A stretch of DNA of 64,000 bases from Rossellomorea marisflavi (lineage in GTDB: Bacteria; Bacillota; Bacilli; Bacillales; Bacillaceae_B): the NCBI RefSeq assembly GCF_009806575.1, contig NZ_CP047095.1, positions 3,662,001 through 3,726,000 on the forward strand, read 5' to 3'. Positions 37,957 to 47,704 of the stretch are shown one piece after another. The translations under genes were made by a program, and so were the position numbers. The notes under the pieces were generated by a model, which was not told the DNA's origin, ran no database searches, and worked only from the letters and a program-made list of their open reading frames with translations. How positions within the stretch are numbered: position 1 is the stretch's first letter; each line of letters starts with the position of its first letter.

Positions 37957-38178
37957 TTATTCGTTTTTCGGGAGGAGATTTAGTAGGTTTTGGATGCCTT
38001 TTGAGGCTTCGGTGTTTTGTTTTTGTATGGATACATAGACTTCCTTTCGGTGGATGTCTATATGTTTAGGAGCATCGATGCTGAGTTTGATTTGGTCTCC
38101 TTGAATAGAGACGACTTTGATTTCGATGTTGTCGCCGATTTGGATGCTTTCGCCGGTTTTCCTGGTGAGTACGAGCAT
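37957..38178 (-). CDS. csrA: Carbon storage regulator / translational repressor CsrA
   Basis: This 73-residue protein starts [20 protein letters not shown] and contains [19 protein letters not shown], typical CsrA. It represses hag translation by binding its leader and is antagonised by FliW, encoded 4 bases upstream. Confidence 0.97.
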   Translation of the reverse strand: MLVLTRKTGESIQIGDNIEIKVVSIQGDQIKLSIDAPKHIDIHRKEVYVSIQKQNTEASKGIQNLLNLLPKNE

Positions 38179-38182
38179 GCGG

Positions 38183-38626
38183 TCACCCCTTTTTCCCGTC
38201 TGGCTGTGCCAGGATTTGGTGTTGGGTGCGGTAGTTCGTGTCGGTTAAGATGACTTGCTTCCCGCTTTTGTTAGCTGTGTTGATAATGATTGGTGCTTGG
38301 AGGTTAGCCGTCGATTCATTGAAAGGATTCTTTACGGTCAAGATTGCCAGGACTTGAATATCTGCGGTTGTAGGATTGCCTAGTTGTTCAAGGTTTGCCC
38401 CGTCCAGTTCAAAGTCATATTCCGAAAAATAGAGAAATGGGTTTGTTGTGATGAAAGCAAGATCGGGTGTCATAGTGGACTGGAGGATTTGGAACCAATT
38501 ATTATCCTCTAAGGGTATTAGAACAAACTGCTTTTCTTCATGAAAACCGGGTACCCCTTGTGGGAATGAAAGAAGATCTTCGTCATTGACGGTGAAGCTG
38601 CCGTGATAGGCTGTTTGAATGTTCAT
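38183..38626 (-). CDS. fliW: Flagellar assembly factor FliW
   Basis: This 147-residue protein has FliW features ([18 protein letters not shown], then [11 protein letters not shown]). It binds CsrA and flagellin, so that hag is translated only when flagellin is being exported. Tight spacing to csrA fits the FliW-CsrA-Hag switch. Confidence 0.95.
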   Translation of the reverse strand: MNIQTAYHGSFTVNDEDLLSFPQGVPGFHEEKQFVLIPLEDNNWFQILQSTMTPDLAFITTNPFLYFSEYDFELDGANLEQLGNPTTADIQVLAILTVKNPFNESTANLQAPIIINTANKSGKQVILTDTNYRTQHQILAQPDGKKG

Positions 38627-38629
38627 GTG

Positions 38630-39220
38630 TCACATTCCTTTGTTTAAATTTTCACCTGGTGCGACCCAGTCGATTTTGAGGTCGGCATATCGCTGCATAC
38701 CGATGTTTACCTTTGCTGGAGTGAAGTCGACGATCGGTTTATATGTCCGGGTATTGTTGATGACACGCTGGGGCTCAATGTTCACCCTTACGCTTCCAGG
38801 ATCATAACCGATTTTGACGCTACCCGCCGAAGGGATAAAGGCTATATTAAAGTCATAGATTGGACTCGTGCTATTGCGGTCAGCCTGTTCGGCCAAGGCA
38901 TTTCCACCGTTTTCGATCATCATGAGCTCATCGCCGTCTCCAGAGACTCGCTCCATGCCCTCGAGCCAGTCCTGATACCCTTGATTTGCAAAGTCTTCGA
39001 TCCGCCTTCTAATTGATTTGAGATCCATATCGGCTCTGGCTTCAGTCTGATCGATGGTTAATTTAGACGGAGTGCGTTCAATATCCATCTTGGCCTGTGG
39101 TTGCTGGATGTCTACAATCGCATTTGGTTGCTGCATATCGAATTGGCCCGGAGTGGTCTCAATGGATATCGCGGCATTGGTTGATTGGATCCGGATTTGC
39201 GGGACATTCATTCTGTTCAC
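38630..39220 (-). CDS. YviE-like DUF6470 protein
   Basis: This 196-residue protein begins MNVPQIRIQSTNAAISIETT (first Met two codons upstream also usable) and has repeated Q-P-x-A-x-x-D-I-x-x-x motifs at the N-terminus. It lies between flgL and fliW, the position of B. subtilis yviE. Function is not known. Confidence 0.85.
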   Translation of the reverse strand: MNRMNVPQIRIQSTNAAISIETTPGQFDMQQPNAIVDIQQPQAKMDIERTPSKLTIDQTEARADMDLKSIRRRIEDFANQGYQDWLEGMERVSGDGDELMMIENGGNALAEQADRNSTSPIYDFNIAFIPSAGSVKIGYDPGSVRVNIEPQRVINNTRTYKPIVDFTPAKVNIGMQRYADLKIDWVAPGENLNKGM

Positions 39221-39232
39221 CTCTCTATGGTA

Positions 39233-39264
39233 AAAGGGACCGACCGCGGATGGTCGGTCCCTTT
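39233..39264. terminator. Perfect hairpin between flgL and the YviE-like gene
   Basis: Arms 39233-39245 and 39252-39264 are perfectly complementary around a 6-base loop, with A- and T-rich flanks, just after the flgL stop. Confidence 0.85.
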
Positions 39265-39271
39265 ATTTAAC

Positions 39272-40177
39272 TTATCGTAAAAAGTCCATCAAGGTCGGCT
39301 GCATGATTCTTGCCCCGACACTGAGTGCTGCACGGTGGACACTTTCTTGTGATTTTAAATCAGTGATGACCCGTTCAATTTCAGCATCTTCATTATCAGA
39401 CATGATACGCTTTGCCATCGTTTCCTGTTGAGAAAGGCGGTCATCCACCATTTCTAAACGGTTATATCGGGCACCTAGATCAGAACGTTCAGAAGATAGG
39501 TTGCCAATAACAGAGTCTAATTGTTCCAACATACTGTCAAGGTCAGCTCCGTCTGTCGATTCTATTGCTTTTTCAATGGAATGAAGCGTATCAAACATTT
39601 CCTGATTGAATACCTTCCCTGGTGTAACGTTCGCCTTTAAAGTAACACCTGGCGACACTTCAACGATGTAGTCCCCTATTGCGGCAGTGCCTAGATTGTC
39701 GGCCACTTGTGGCGCACTTCCATCTGCTGGCGCTTTATCCTTGATTGGAGATTTATTCACGTCTGTCCCGTGATAAATATAACGACTGCCGACTTTCGTC
39801 TCAGCGATAGTGACCATATCCTGCTTGATTTGGCCAATTTCAGCTGCAACCGCTTTTTTGTCGTCTTCAGACAGAGTACCGTTCTTCCCCTGGAGAACAA
39901 GCTCTCGAACACGCTGGAGTCCCTGATTTGCCTGTTCCAGACCTGCCTCCGAATTATCCATCCACAAATACAATTCAGACAAATTCCGCTTATACTGCTC
40001 CACTCCACTTACATTGGAGCGGTAGAACATCCCCTTCATAGCGACAACCGGATCGTCTGAGGGACGGGTGATTTTTTTACCGGTGGAGAGCTGATCCTGG
40101 AGCTGGCCCATCCGGCTGTAAGAGGAGCTGAGATTCCTCATTGAGTTGTTGGTCAGCATGCTTTGGGTTACGCGCAT
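39272..40177 (-). CDS. flgL: Flagellar hook-associated protein FlgL (HAP3)
   Basis: This 301-residue protein has the flagellin-like N-terminus MRVTQSMLTNNSMRNLSSSY and QLSTGKKITRPSDDPVVAMK, and a C-terminal helix (RAALSVGARIMQPTLMDFLR). It joins hook and filament. It follows flgK by 15 bases. Confidence 0.95.
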   Translation of the reverse strand: MRVTQSMLTNNSMRNLSSSYSRMGQLQDQLSTGKKITRPSDDPVVAMKGMFYRSNVSGVEQYKRNLSELYLWMDNSEAGLEQANQGLQRVRELVLQGKNGTLSEDDKKAVAAEIGQIKQDMVTIAETKVGSRYIYHGTDVNKSPIKDKAPADGSAPQVADNLGTAAIGDYIVEVSPGVTLKANVTPGKVFNQEMFDTLHSIEKAIESTDGADLDSMLEQLDSVIGNLSSERSDLGARYNRLEMVDDRLSQQETMAKRIMSDNEDAEIERVITDLKSQESVHRAALSVGARIMQPTLMDFLR

Positions 40178-40192
40178 GGTTCATTCACCTGC

Positions 40193-41770
40193 TTATCTTC
40201 CAACGGTTCCCATGCCGTTGATGATTTTGTCGAGCATTTCGTCCTGGAGGGTGATCATCCGGGCAGAGGCGTTGTAGGCGTGCTGGAATTTGATCATATC
40301 GGTCATTTCTTCGTCAAGGGAAACACCGCTTACGGACATGCGGCGTTCGTCCACGGAAGAACGCAGGACATTTGAGTTCTTGGCAAGCTTGACGGACTCC
40401 TGGGATTCAACCGCCATTTTGCCGATGACGGATTCAAAGTGCCCTTGGAAGGAGGACTCTTTTTCGCCGTATGGCAGCTTTGTAGTAGTGATGAGATCAG
40501 CCAGTTTTTGAACATTGGAGGTATCACCTGCTGTCGGATTTCCGGTTCCGGCTGTGGCGATATTATCAGGGTTGCTCATTTCATCCGCGATCTGGATCCG
40601 CTGGGCGAAGCCTTCTTTATTTACGTCTTCAAGGTCCGCACCAGGGGCCTTTCCATCCTTAAAGAATTTCGGCGTAGTCGACTCAAAGTTTTCAGGATCG
40701 AAGTTCGGATCTTCCATCTGCGCCACTGTGAGCCCTTGCTGATGCTGTTCATTGAATGCTTTTGCGAATACATAGGCCATATTGTCAAGCTCATCGAGCA
40801 TCGCCACATAGGATCCCGTAGCTTTGCCGTCTTTGTTGGTATAGCCATAAGAGTCGATTATTCCGCGCAGTTTCCCTTCACCTTGGCTGAGGAAGCTGTT
40901 GATATCAAGGGTTTGATTGCCGATTTTCACAGAGTCGACGGATTCTTGAGGTCCTTTGGTCGAAAGGGAGAGTTCATTCACACCGGCTTTATCCACCAGT
41001 TTGATGGCGAAATCCCCATCTTTCCCAACGAGACTCACAGATACCGAGCCTTCTGCTATAGCAGAGGAAGCTCCTCCATTCGACTGATAGCTTGTCTTGA
41101 TTGGCACAAGGGTTGAGAGTTGATCCAATAGGCGATCACGCTCATCGTAGAGATCATTCGGAAGATAGCCGTGTGGTTCTACTTCAGCAATCTGCTTGTT
41201 CACTTGATCGATCTGCCTTGTGAGGGAATTGATTTGCTTTTCAGTCACGGCCAGTTCATTTTGAAGGTCTTTTCTAACGCTTGTCAGTGAGGTGGACAAA
41301 TAGTTAAAGGTTTCTGCCACGGCTTTTCCGCGCTGAATGACAACGGACCTTGCACCTGTATTGGAGGTGTCACTCGCCAAATCCTGAAGGGACTTCCAGA
41401 AAGAGTCCATTGTACTGGACAATCCTGATTCAGAAGGCTCGTTCATGATTTCTTCCATCTTCTGCATGGATTCCATCTTGTTTTCCCAGTATCCGAGTTT
41501 ATTGTTTTCATTGCGGTATTGAAGGTCAAGGAAGGAGTCCCTTACGCGCTGGATTGAACCCGCTTCGACTCCTGTCCCCAGCTGTCCGGGAATCCTGGGA
41601 CTGTTAAAGCCCGGGGATGGGAAAGCTTCAGTTGGGTTGAAGTTCACGCGTTGTCGGGAATAGCCCGGTGTGTTGGCATTTGAAATATTATGTCCGGTCG
41701 TGTAAAGGGCCCCCTGCTGGGTGTACATGCCCCGTTTGGCTGTTTCAAGGCCCATGAATGTGGATCGCAT
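40193..41770 (-). CDS. flgK: Flagellar hook-associated protein FlgK (HAP1)
   Basis: This 525-residue protein starts MRSTFMGLETAKRGMYTQQG and contains GHNISNANTPGYSRQRVNF, typical FlgK, with the C-terminal MIKFQHAYNASARMITLQDE. It forms the hook-filament junction with FlgL. Confidence 0.96.
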   Translation of the reverse strand: MRSTFMGLETAKRGMYTQQGALYTTGHNISNANTPGYSRQRVNFNPTEAFPSPGFNSPRIPGQLGTGVEAGSIQRVRDSFLDLQYRNENNKLGYWENKMESMQKMEEIMNEPSESGLSSTMDSFWKSLQDLASDTSNTGARSVVIQRGKAVAETFNYLSTSLTSVRKDLQNELAVTEKQINSLTRQIDQVNKQIAEVEPHGYLPNDLYDERDRLLDQLSTLVPIKTSYQSNGGASSAIAEGSVSVSLVGKDGDFAIKLVDKAGVNELSLSTKGPQESVDSVKIGNQTLDINSFLSQGEGKLRGIIDSYGYTNKDGKATGSYVAMLDELDNMAYVFAKAFNEQHQQGLTVAQMEDPNFDPENFESTTPKFFKDGKAPGADLEDVNKEGFAQRIQIADEMSNPDNIATAGTGNPTAGDTSNVQKLADLITTTKLPYGEKESSFQGHFESVIGKMAVESQESVKLAKNSNVLRSSVDERRMSVSGVSLDEEMTDMIKFQHAYNASARMITLQDEMLDKIINGMGTVGR

Positions 41771-41791
41771 CTTGATGCCTCCGTTTCTGAT

Positions 41792-42289
41792 CTATGCTTT
41801 GGAATCAAACAAAGACCGGCTCGGCGCCGGGACTTTATTCTCATCGTTCGGTCTTGTATAGTTGGTCCGCTCATCTTTCGGCTGCAGAGCCGACAAACTC
41901 ATATTCACAAATTGAAGAGATTGATAGACGAGCTTTTGATTGAGTTCATTTTGCTCTTTTAATTCTGTAATGACGGCGGTCAGCTTCCTGTGCCAATCGG
42001 AGAGTTCTTCTTTCTCTTCTTGGGGAGCCGTTTCCATGCACTGTAAAAGGGTCGGGGGCTCATCAAATGATCGACCATTCGATTCAGTATATTGCTTTGA
42101 ATGGATTTGACGATCATTCTCTACCGTCTGAATGGCGGCAAGATGTCGTTGTTCATCTTTTAATAGGCCATCCAATTGGTCCATCTCACTCGCCTTGATG
42201 ATGTTGGTTTTTCGTTTGGAGAGGTCGAGGAGGCTCATATGCAGTTTATGGAGTCTGTCTAATGTTGTGGTTAAGGCATTGAGTGACAT
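41792..42289 (-). CDS. FlgN-type flagellar chaperone
   Basis: This 165-residue helical protein lies between flgM and flgK, the place of B. subtilis yvyG (FlgN). FlgN binds FlgK and FlgL before export. The call rests on position, length and helical character. Confidence 0.87.
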   Translation of the reverse strand: MSLNALTTTLDRLHKLHMSLLDLSKRKTNIIKASEMDQLDGLLKDEQRHLAAIQTVENDRQIHSKQYTESNGRSFDEPPTLLQCMETAPQEEKEELSDWHRKLTAVITELKEQNELNQKLVYQSLQFVNMSLSALQPKDERTNYTRPNDENKVPAPSRSLFDSKA

Positions 42290-42306
42290 GGTGATCCCCT
42301 TTCCTA

Positions 42307-42573
42307 TTATTCTCCGTGGTAGAATTGCTTCAGGCTTTTGGCGATGGACCCTGCCTGGATCGTATAGTTTCCACTCTGTACCTGTTCTTTCAATGCGTCT
42401 ACTTTCACTTGGCGATCTTTTTCCAATTTGGACACTTCCTGCATCTCTTTAGCCCGTGAAGAAATTTCCACCTTATCTGAAGGAGCGCTTCCCCCTTTGG
42501 CAGATTGGTCGGCTTTGTTTTGTTGTTGCTTATATGCCTGGATATTGTAGTTCCCGATCTGATTAATCTTCAA
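42307..42573 (-). CDS. flgM: Anti-sigma-D factor FlgM
   Basis: This 88-residue protein starts MKINQIGNYNIQAYKQQQNK and ends with the sigma-binding helices (VKVDALKEQVQSGNYTIQAG and AKSLKQFYHGE). It holds SigD inactive until the hook-basal body is complete. A SigD promoter lies just upstream. Confidence 0.93.
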   Translation of the reverse strand: MKINQIGNYNIQAYKQQQNKADQSAKGGSAPSDKVEISSRAKEMQEVSKLEKDRQVKVDALKEQVQSGNYTIQAGSIAKSLKQFYHGE

Positions 42574-42619
42574 ATCCGTCTACCTCCTTTTTCCGTTCTT
42601 TCCGAGTCTTATAGTAAGT

Positions 42620-42646
42620 ATATCGGATGATTGAGAGGTTTGTTTA
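42620..42646 (-). promoter_or_regulatory. SigD promoter of flgM-flgN-flgK-flgL
   Basis: On minus TAAA (42643-42646) and TCCGATAT (42620-42627) are exactly 15 bases apart, seven of eight matching in the -10 element. It lies about 45 bases upstream of flgM. Confidence 0.88.
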
Positions 42647-42661
42647 GTGATAGGATATGGT

Positions 42662-43075
42662 TCATTTTTCCTTTCTGCGGGTGTAGTACGTATGACCTGA
42701 TTCTTTGAGGGTTTGCTTCCATTGTTCGTCTGATTCGTGCTGTTTAAGGTCTTGGATGAGGGACGTTTGGCACCCTTCGCAGATCCGTGCACTGTGGATG
42801 ATCTTGCCGCACCGGTCGCAAGGGTAGCCCATATTCGGGAATTGTCTTGACTGGATGCGACCTTTTCTTACCCAATTATGAAGGAGTTCTTCCTCTACAC
42901 CAGTGACATCGACGACGCGTGCGATGGACGCGGCCCGGTTTTCGCGTTTTTTCAGGAAACGGATGACAGAGTCGAATAGCGTTTCTTCTGCTTTATGGCA
43001 TGCTTCACACACTTCGCGGAAGCGGGTTTTCATGAATAGCGCGTTACAGCGCGGACAGTTGTTCACTTCTGACAT
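42662..43075 (-). CDS. YvyF-type flagellar region protein
   Basis: This 137-residue protein has two zinc-finger-like Cys sets (NCPRCNALF with CEACHK, then CDRCGK with CEGC) around a helix-turn-helix-like middle (DVTGVEEELLHNWVRKGRI). It corresponds in position to B. subtilis yvyF between comFC and flgM. Function is not established. Confidence 0.87.
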   Translation of the reverse strand: MSEVNNCPRCNALFMKTRFREVCEACHKAEETLFDSVIRFLKKRENRAASIARVVDVTGVEEELLHNWVRKGRIQSRQFPNMGYPCDRCGKIIHSARICEGCQTSLIQDLKQHESDEQWKQTLKESGHTYYTRRKEK

Positions 43076-43134
43076 GATTCATTCCTCCGTGTTTGGCAGG
43101 TTCCCTTCTTTTATCGGCAGGTTGGGGTAAGGAT

Positions 43135-43809
43135 TTAACCCCTGGCAATCGTGAAGGATGAGACTTCCCTTGAACCCGCTTTTTTCAAGAGGATAGCTGC
43201 ATGCCTGAGGGTCGTGCCCGTCGTATAGATGTCGTCGATGAGGAGAATCTTCTTGCCTGATAGATTCGTCTCGGAAAGGCGGAATACCTGCGCGCCTGTC
43301 ATCCGCTCCCGTCTCGTCTTCTTCGATTGCTTTTCGGTGTGGGTCCTCGTGAGGAGGTCATGACAAGGTAGTCCCGCTTCGATCAGGAGGGCCTTTGACT
43401 GATTGAATCCGCGCTCGTATAATCGCTCGGGACTTAGAGGAATGGGAACAAAATGATCAGCTTTCGGGATAGCCGTTTGCATAAAAGACGCCAGTGCCTT
43501 AGCAAGAACGTAATCTCCTCTGTATTTGTAGCGTGCGAGGACCTCTTTCATGAACTCGTTGTATTGGAATAGGGAGACATTCCGCTCCAACACCCCGTTC
43601 CATTCAGGTTTTCGGTTCCACTCCATGCAATCGGAGCAAAGGCCTCCATCCATTCCAGTGCGCGAACAGCCGGGGCAGCCGTCTTCGATCCGCACTAACC
43701 CTCTGTCACATTCGTCGCACAAAAGTCTGGTGTCCCTTTGAAATATAGCTCCCCAACTCATTTTTTCATCAAGGGCACCTTCGCAATACAGGCAATCACC
43801 TGGCATCAA
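43135..43809 (-). CDS. comFC: ComF family protein ComFC
   Basis: This 224-residue protein has an N-terminal four-Cys zinc region (CLYCEGAL, CDECDRG, CPGCSR, CSDCM) and a phosphoribosyltransferase domain with the PRPP loop ILLIDDIYTTGTTL. It assists DNA uptake. It starts 14 bases inside the end of comFA; comFB, which separates them in B. subtilis, is absent here. Confidence 0.94.
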   Translation of the reverse strand: MMPGDCLYCEGALDEKMSWGAIFQRDTRLLCDECDRGLVRIEDGCPGCSRTGMDGGLCSDCMEWNRKPEWNGVLERNVSLFQYNEFMKEVLARYKYRGDYVLAKALASFMQTAIPKADHFVPIPLSPERLYERGFNQSKALLIEAGLPCHDLLTRTHTEKQSKKTRRERMTGAQVFRLSETNLSGKKILLIDDIYTTGTTLRHAAILLKKAGSREVSSFTIARG

Positions 43810-45283
43810 TGAGCCCCCTTTTCCCAGCCTCCCTGTTCATTTCATTGATATGGGCACGGGCTTTGATCATCTCACCGGTCTTGCCGTGGTGAAAGTACAC
43901 GATATCACCGCCCGGGTGATCGGAACTCCTCCCCACCCGGCCCGAGATTTGCACAAGGGCACTCTCGGTGAAGATGGTTTCTTCTGCCCCGAGGACCGCC
44001 ACATCAATGCCAGGAATGGTGACTCCCCGTTCCAGGATTGTCGTGGTAAGGAGAATCGGCATCTCAAACTTACGCATCCTCATGACTTTCTCTTTTCGTT
44101 TCGGATCTTGGGCATGGACGGACTCGATCAGGGGGTGAATGGCTTTGAACAGGGAGAGCGCTTTGTTCATGATGGCTACGCTGGGGAAAAAGATGAGGGC
44201 TGGGGTTGAGGTATGCAATCTTTGCAGCATCCACTTCTTCAGTGGCGGCGGGATCTTTCCTTTTTCCAATGATTTCTGCCAGTTACCACACCAGGCAAAG
44301 CGCGGAGAAGGAATGGGGTGACGATGAAAGCGGGCCGGGATCCTGAAGTGGTGTCGCCGTCCTGATCGGCACTCCCGCTGCGTTGCACCATCGGGCGTTG
44401 CCGTGAGGTGGATGAGGGATGAGGACGGTTTTCTTGCTTTCTCCACGGCGAACTGAAGGGATGAATCGAAGGAATAGGGAAAGGCATCGACCTCGTCGAC
44501 GATCATGACATCGAATGCCTCCTTGAACCGAAACAGCTGATGCGTGGTGGTCAGCACGATTTGCCCGAATGACTGGCGTTCCTCGGAACCACCGTACAGG
44601 GTGATCAGATCCGTCTCAGGAAACACCTTCTTCAAACGCGGTGAAAGCTCCAGGATCACATCGGTTCTAGGAGTTGCAAGGCAGACGCGCTTACCGCCCC
44701 TGATAGCCTCATGGATCCCCTCGAACAGCACCTCCGTCTTCCCGGCACCGCACACGGCCCATATCAGCAGGTCCCGATCCTCTTTCACCGCCGTAACGAG
44801 CTCGGTGGATGCTTCCTGTTGCGCAGGCGACAGCGTCCCTTCCCAGGCAAAGAAGACATCCTCTTTCGTACGGGGCGGCGGACCATTCCAGGTCAGGAGG
44901 GGTGTGCACTCAGACACCCTCCCCATCATCAGACAGTTCCGGCAATAGCGGCATGACTTCCCGCAGCGGGCGCATTCAAACTCACCAAAACTTCCGCGCG
45001 AACCGTTCCCGCAGCGCTGACAAATGCCAGCCTGCACACCAGGACCGTATGATACGTATCCATGACGATAATGCGCATGAACGAGCGCCCCATCGAACAG
45101 GATCTCATCCATCAACAAAGCCCTGCCGCAAAGAAGCAGTTGTAAATCTTGAGAATAAGAGAAGGATTCATTAAAAGGAGGAGAAGGGATTGCTGGAAAA
45201 TCTGAAATACGTAAAGCCTTGGAGTCAGGGTGACCAAATGGGGGAATCGGGGTGATAAAACCATCTTGATCTGTAAAAAGCAT
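43796..45283 (-). CDS. comFA: Competence ATPase ComFA
   Basis: This 495-residue protein has a zinc finger of Cys pairs (CQRCGN, CARCGKSCRYCRNC), Walker A AVCGAGKTE, Walker B VDEVDAFP and helicase motifs including TTTILERGVTIPG and QISGRVGRSSDHPGG. It powers import of single-stranded DNA in competent cells. The sequence reads without breaks. Confidence 0.94.
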   Translation of the reverse strand: MLFTDQDGFITPIPPFGHPDSKALRISDFPAIPSPPFNESFSYSQDLQLLLCGRALLMDEILFDGALVHAHYRHGYVSYGPGVQAGICQRCGNGSRGSFGEFECARCGKSCRYCRNCLMMGRVSECTPLLTWNGPPPRTKEDVFFAWEGTLSPAQQEASTELVTAVKEDRDLLIWAVCGAGKTEVLFEGIHEAIRGGKRVCLATPRTDVILELSPRLKKVFPETDLITLYGGSEERQSFGQIVLTTTHQLFRFKEAFDVMIVDEVDAFPYSFDSSLQFAVEKARKPSSSLIHLTATPDGATQRECRSGRRHHFRIPARFHRHPIPSPRFAWCGNWQKSLEKGKIPPPLKKWMLQRLHTSTPALIFFPSVAIMNKALSLFKAIHPLIESVHAQDPKRKEKVMRMRKFEMPILLTTTILERGVTIPGIDVAVLGAEETIFTESALVQISGRVGRSSDHPGGDIVYFHHGKTGEMIKARAHINEMNREAGKRGLIDAR

Positions 45284-45344
45284 GGCTTCATTCCTTTCTA
45301 TAGGGGATGTAAGAGTAATTCTTCACAGGATCGGCAAACTCCTT

Positions 45345-45372
45345 TATTTTTAAAGAGGGGCTGTCCCCCTCT
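45345..45372 (-). terminator. Terminator of the LD-carboxypeptidase gene
   Basis: Arms AGAGGGG (45354-45360) and CCCCTCT (45366-45372), loop of 5, with a T/A-rich tail on minus. Confidence 0.7.
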
Positions 45373-45376
45373 GTGC

Positions 45377-46286
45377 TCACCTTACCCCTGATTCAATCAA
45401 CAATCTCGGTGGCGATGTGGTCAGCTTCGCCTGTACTCCCAGCGGAACGCTGTAATTAGGCTGACAGTGACCGATTGAGAAGTTCTCGACAACAGGAAAA
45501 GGTGCGCCTACAAAGAAATCCTGTAGCACTCTGCGTATCCTTGAATATTCATCCGGTTCCACTTGAAGATTCCCAATCACCACTCCTTGGACGTCATTGA
45601 ATACTCCTGCCTGATGAAGATGGGTCAGCATCATATCAATTTTGAAGGCAGGTTCCCCGACATCTTCAAGCAGCAGGATCGCTCCCGCAGCATCCACCTG
45701 ATAAGGAGTACCCAGTCCATTGGTGAGGAGGGTCATATTTCCGCCCACCAAATGCCCCTCTCCTGTACCCTTCGAAATAATATTGAGAGAGGAATGGGAC
45801 GAGTCGTATACTTGGGGTTCTCCACTAAATAAGGCCTGAAAAGAGGACAAGGTTTCGGCCGTTCGTTGCTCCACATTCAAATCAGATGCGACCATGGGAC
45901 CATGGAACGTAGTCAAACCGCTCCACTTCTGAATGGCATTCAAGAGATAGGTGATATCGCTGTACCCCCAGAACACCTTTGGATTTTTAGCAATCCTTTC
46001 ATAATCGAGCATGGGAGCAATCCGAGCTGAACCGAATCCGCCGTTAGCGCAAAAAACACCTCTGATGGATGGATCAAAAAAAAGCGTCATGGAGATCAGC
46101 CACACGCTTCCGGTCCATCTCAGCCCCATTCTCTTCCACATCAAACACATGCCGGCCGATCATCACCTCTAGCCCCATCTCTTCAAGGGCCTTCACACCC
46201 TGCATGAGGTGCTCTTTTACTGGTGCCCCAGCCGGCGCAACAACTGCTACGCGGTCACCTTTATGTAAAGCCACTGGTTTCATCAT
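45377..46286 (-). pseudogene. S66 family LD-carboxypeptidase, frameshifted
   Basis: The N-terminal part has GDRVAVVAPAG and ends ...DLHDAFF; the rest resumes DPSIRGVFCANGGFGSARIA with the catalytic Ser region GYSDITYLLNA and continues to the C-terminus. Removing one base from the eight-A run on plus (46076-46083) restores one frame and about 302 residues. S66 enzymes cleave the L,D-peptide bond of murein tetrapeptides, and some relatives hydrolyse microcin C-like compounds. A T-run miscall is likely. Confidence 0.86.
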
Positions 46287-46412
46287 TGGTTCGCCTCCTA
46301 ATTCTTTTTCTAAATTTACAAAGCGCTTTTTTTTTGGTGATTTATACCCCTATCCATTTAATCTGTTCACAGACTTGCAAAAGTCGTTCATTTTTTGTAG
46401 AATCCTAATTGA

Positions 46413-46480
46413 AGTCCCCCTTCGGTACTTAATTCGAGGTCAGCAATGACACTCTCTATCTTACCAAGGGGGGCTTTTTT
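46413..46480 (+). terminator. Terminator-like long hairpin on plus, upstream of the carboxypeptidase gene
   Basis: Arms 46413-46427 and 46462-46475 pair with a few mismatches around a 34-base loop and are followed by six T on plus. No plus-strand gene precedes it. The remaining gene-free stretch 46287-46702 shows nothing else apart from the degV terminator. It could end an unseen small transcript. Confidence 0.45.
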
Positions 46481-46662
46481 ATATCCTCACCAGCATCCAT
46501 ATCCTACCATTACATTCATCCAAGGAACTTATACGTATCACAGAGATCAACGAAAGGTTGTCCGACTAGCCACCCCGTGACCCGAAGATGCTCACGCGTC
46601 AGCCGCAGAAAAACGGAACCACACCTCAAGAACAATCTTTCAAAACGATTCCCTCTCCATGC

Positions 46663-46692
46663 AAAAAAGGCTTGGACCAAAGTCCAAACCTT
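46663..46692 (-). terminator. Terminator of degV
   Basis: Arms AAGGCTTGGAC (46667-46677) and GTCCAAACCTT (46682-46692) form a stem followed on minus by TTTT. Confidence 0.88.
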
Positions 46693-46702
46693 CACTCTAC
46701 AA

Positions 46703-47553
46703 TCAATCCGTCATCTTGCGCGCCCATCCCATACCCATGGATCCTTCTCCAAGATGCGTCCCGATAACGGGACCAAAATAACTCACACCAAAATCCACAT
46801 TCGGGAACTGCTCCTCAAGCTGTGCCTTCCACTCCATCGCCTCTTCCTCACGATTGGCATGGATGATCGATGCTTGATAACGTCCACCGTCGGAAACAGC
46901 TTCACCCAACAGGTTTTCGACGCGCTTCAGTGCTTTCTTCCGCGTACGAATCTTCTCGAACGGGACGATGACCTTGTCCACAAAATGGAGCAGCGGCTTC
47001 ACCTGCAGCAGGCTCCCGATGATTGCCTGGGCGTTCGACAGCCGTCCTCCCCGTTGAAGATGGGCGAGGTTGTCTACCATGAAGTAAGCCCTCACCGTTT
47101 CCTTCATTTCATCAAGAAGGCTGACGATTTCTTTGGCATCCCGGCCTTCACGGCTCAGCTTCGCCCCTTCAAGAACATAGAAGCCCTGGACCATACAGCT
47201 GATCTCGGAATCATACGGGTACACCTCGATGCCGCTTACCATTTCCCCTGCCTGCACGGCTCCTTGGTAGGTGCCGCTGATGCCGCTTGAGAGATGGATG
47301 GAGATGACGGCGTCGTAATCGTGTGAGAGCTTCTCGAAAAGCTCCACGAACTGGCCGACGGGCGGTTGTGAAGTGGTTGGCAGTCGATCCGAGCTCCGTA
47401 CTTCTTCAAAGAACTGACTTGCGGTGATATCAACTTCTTCCTGATAGGTTTCCCCCCGATGATGACGCTCAAAGGGATCATATATATGTCCAGCTGATCA
47501 CGCAATTCTTTCGGGATGTAGGCTGTACTATCCGTTACAATTGCCGTTTTCAT
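46703..47553 (-). pseudogene. DegV family fatty-acid-binding protein, frameshifted
   Basis: The N-terminal part MKTAIVTDSTAYIPKELRDQ and PLSVIIGG is typical DegV; restoring one G in a six-G run (CCCCCC, 47452-47457) continues it as ETYQEEVDITASQFFEEV and LPTTSQPPVGQFVELFEKL, then the intact rest with HLSSGISGTYQ. The repaired length is about 283 residues, normal for DegV (FakB-like), which binds a fatty acid. It is monocistronic upstream of a terminator. Error is more likely than decay. Confidence 0.87.
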
Positions 47554-47704
47554 AGAATTATTACCATCCTTATATGTTATTTTCATCGCTATCTGTAATA
47601 GCTTATCTTATGTATCCCTCTCATTTTATATGAAAAGGAATCGATTTGCACCCGTTAAAAGGCTATGAATGTCTAAACGGCTGTTTAGACAAAGGACGTG
47701 ATCA

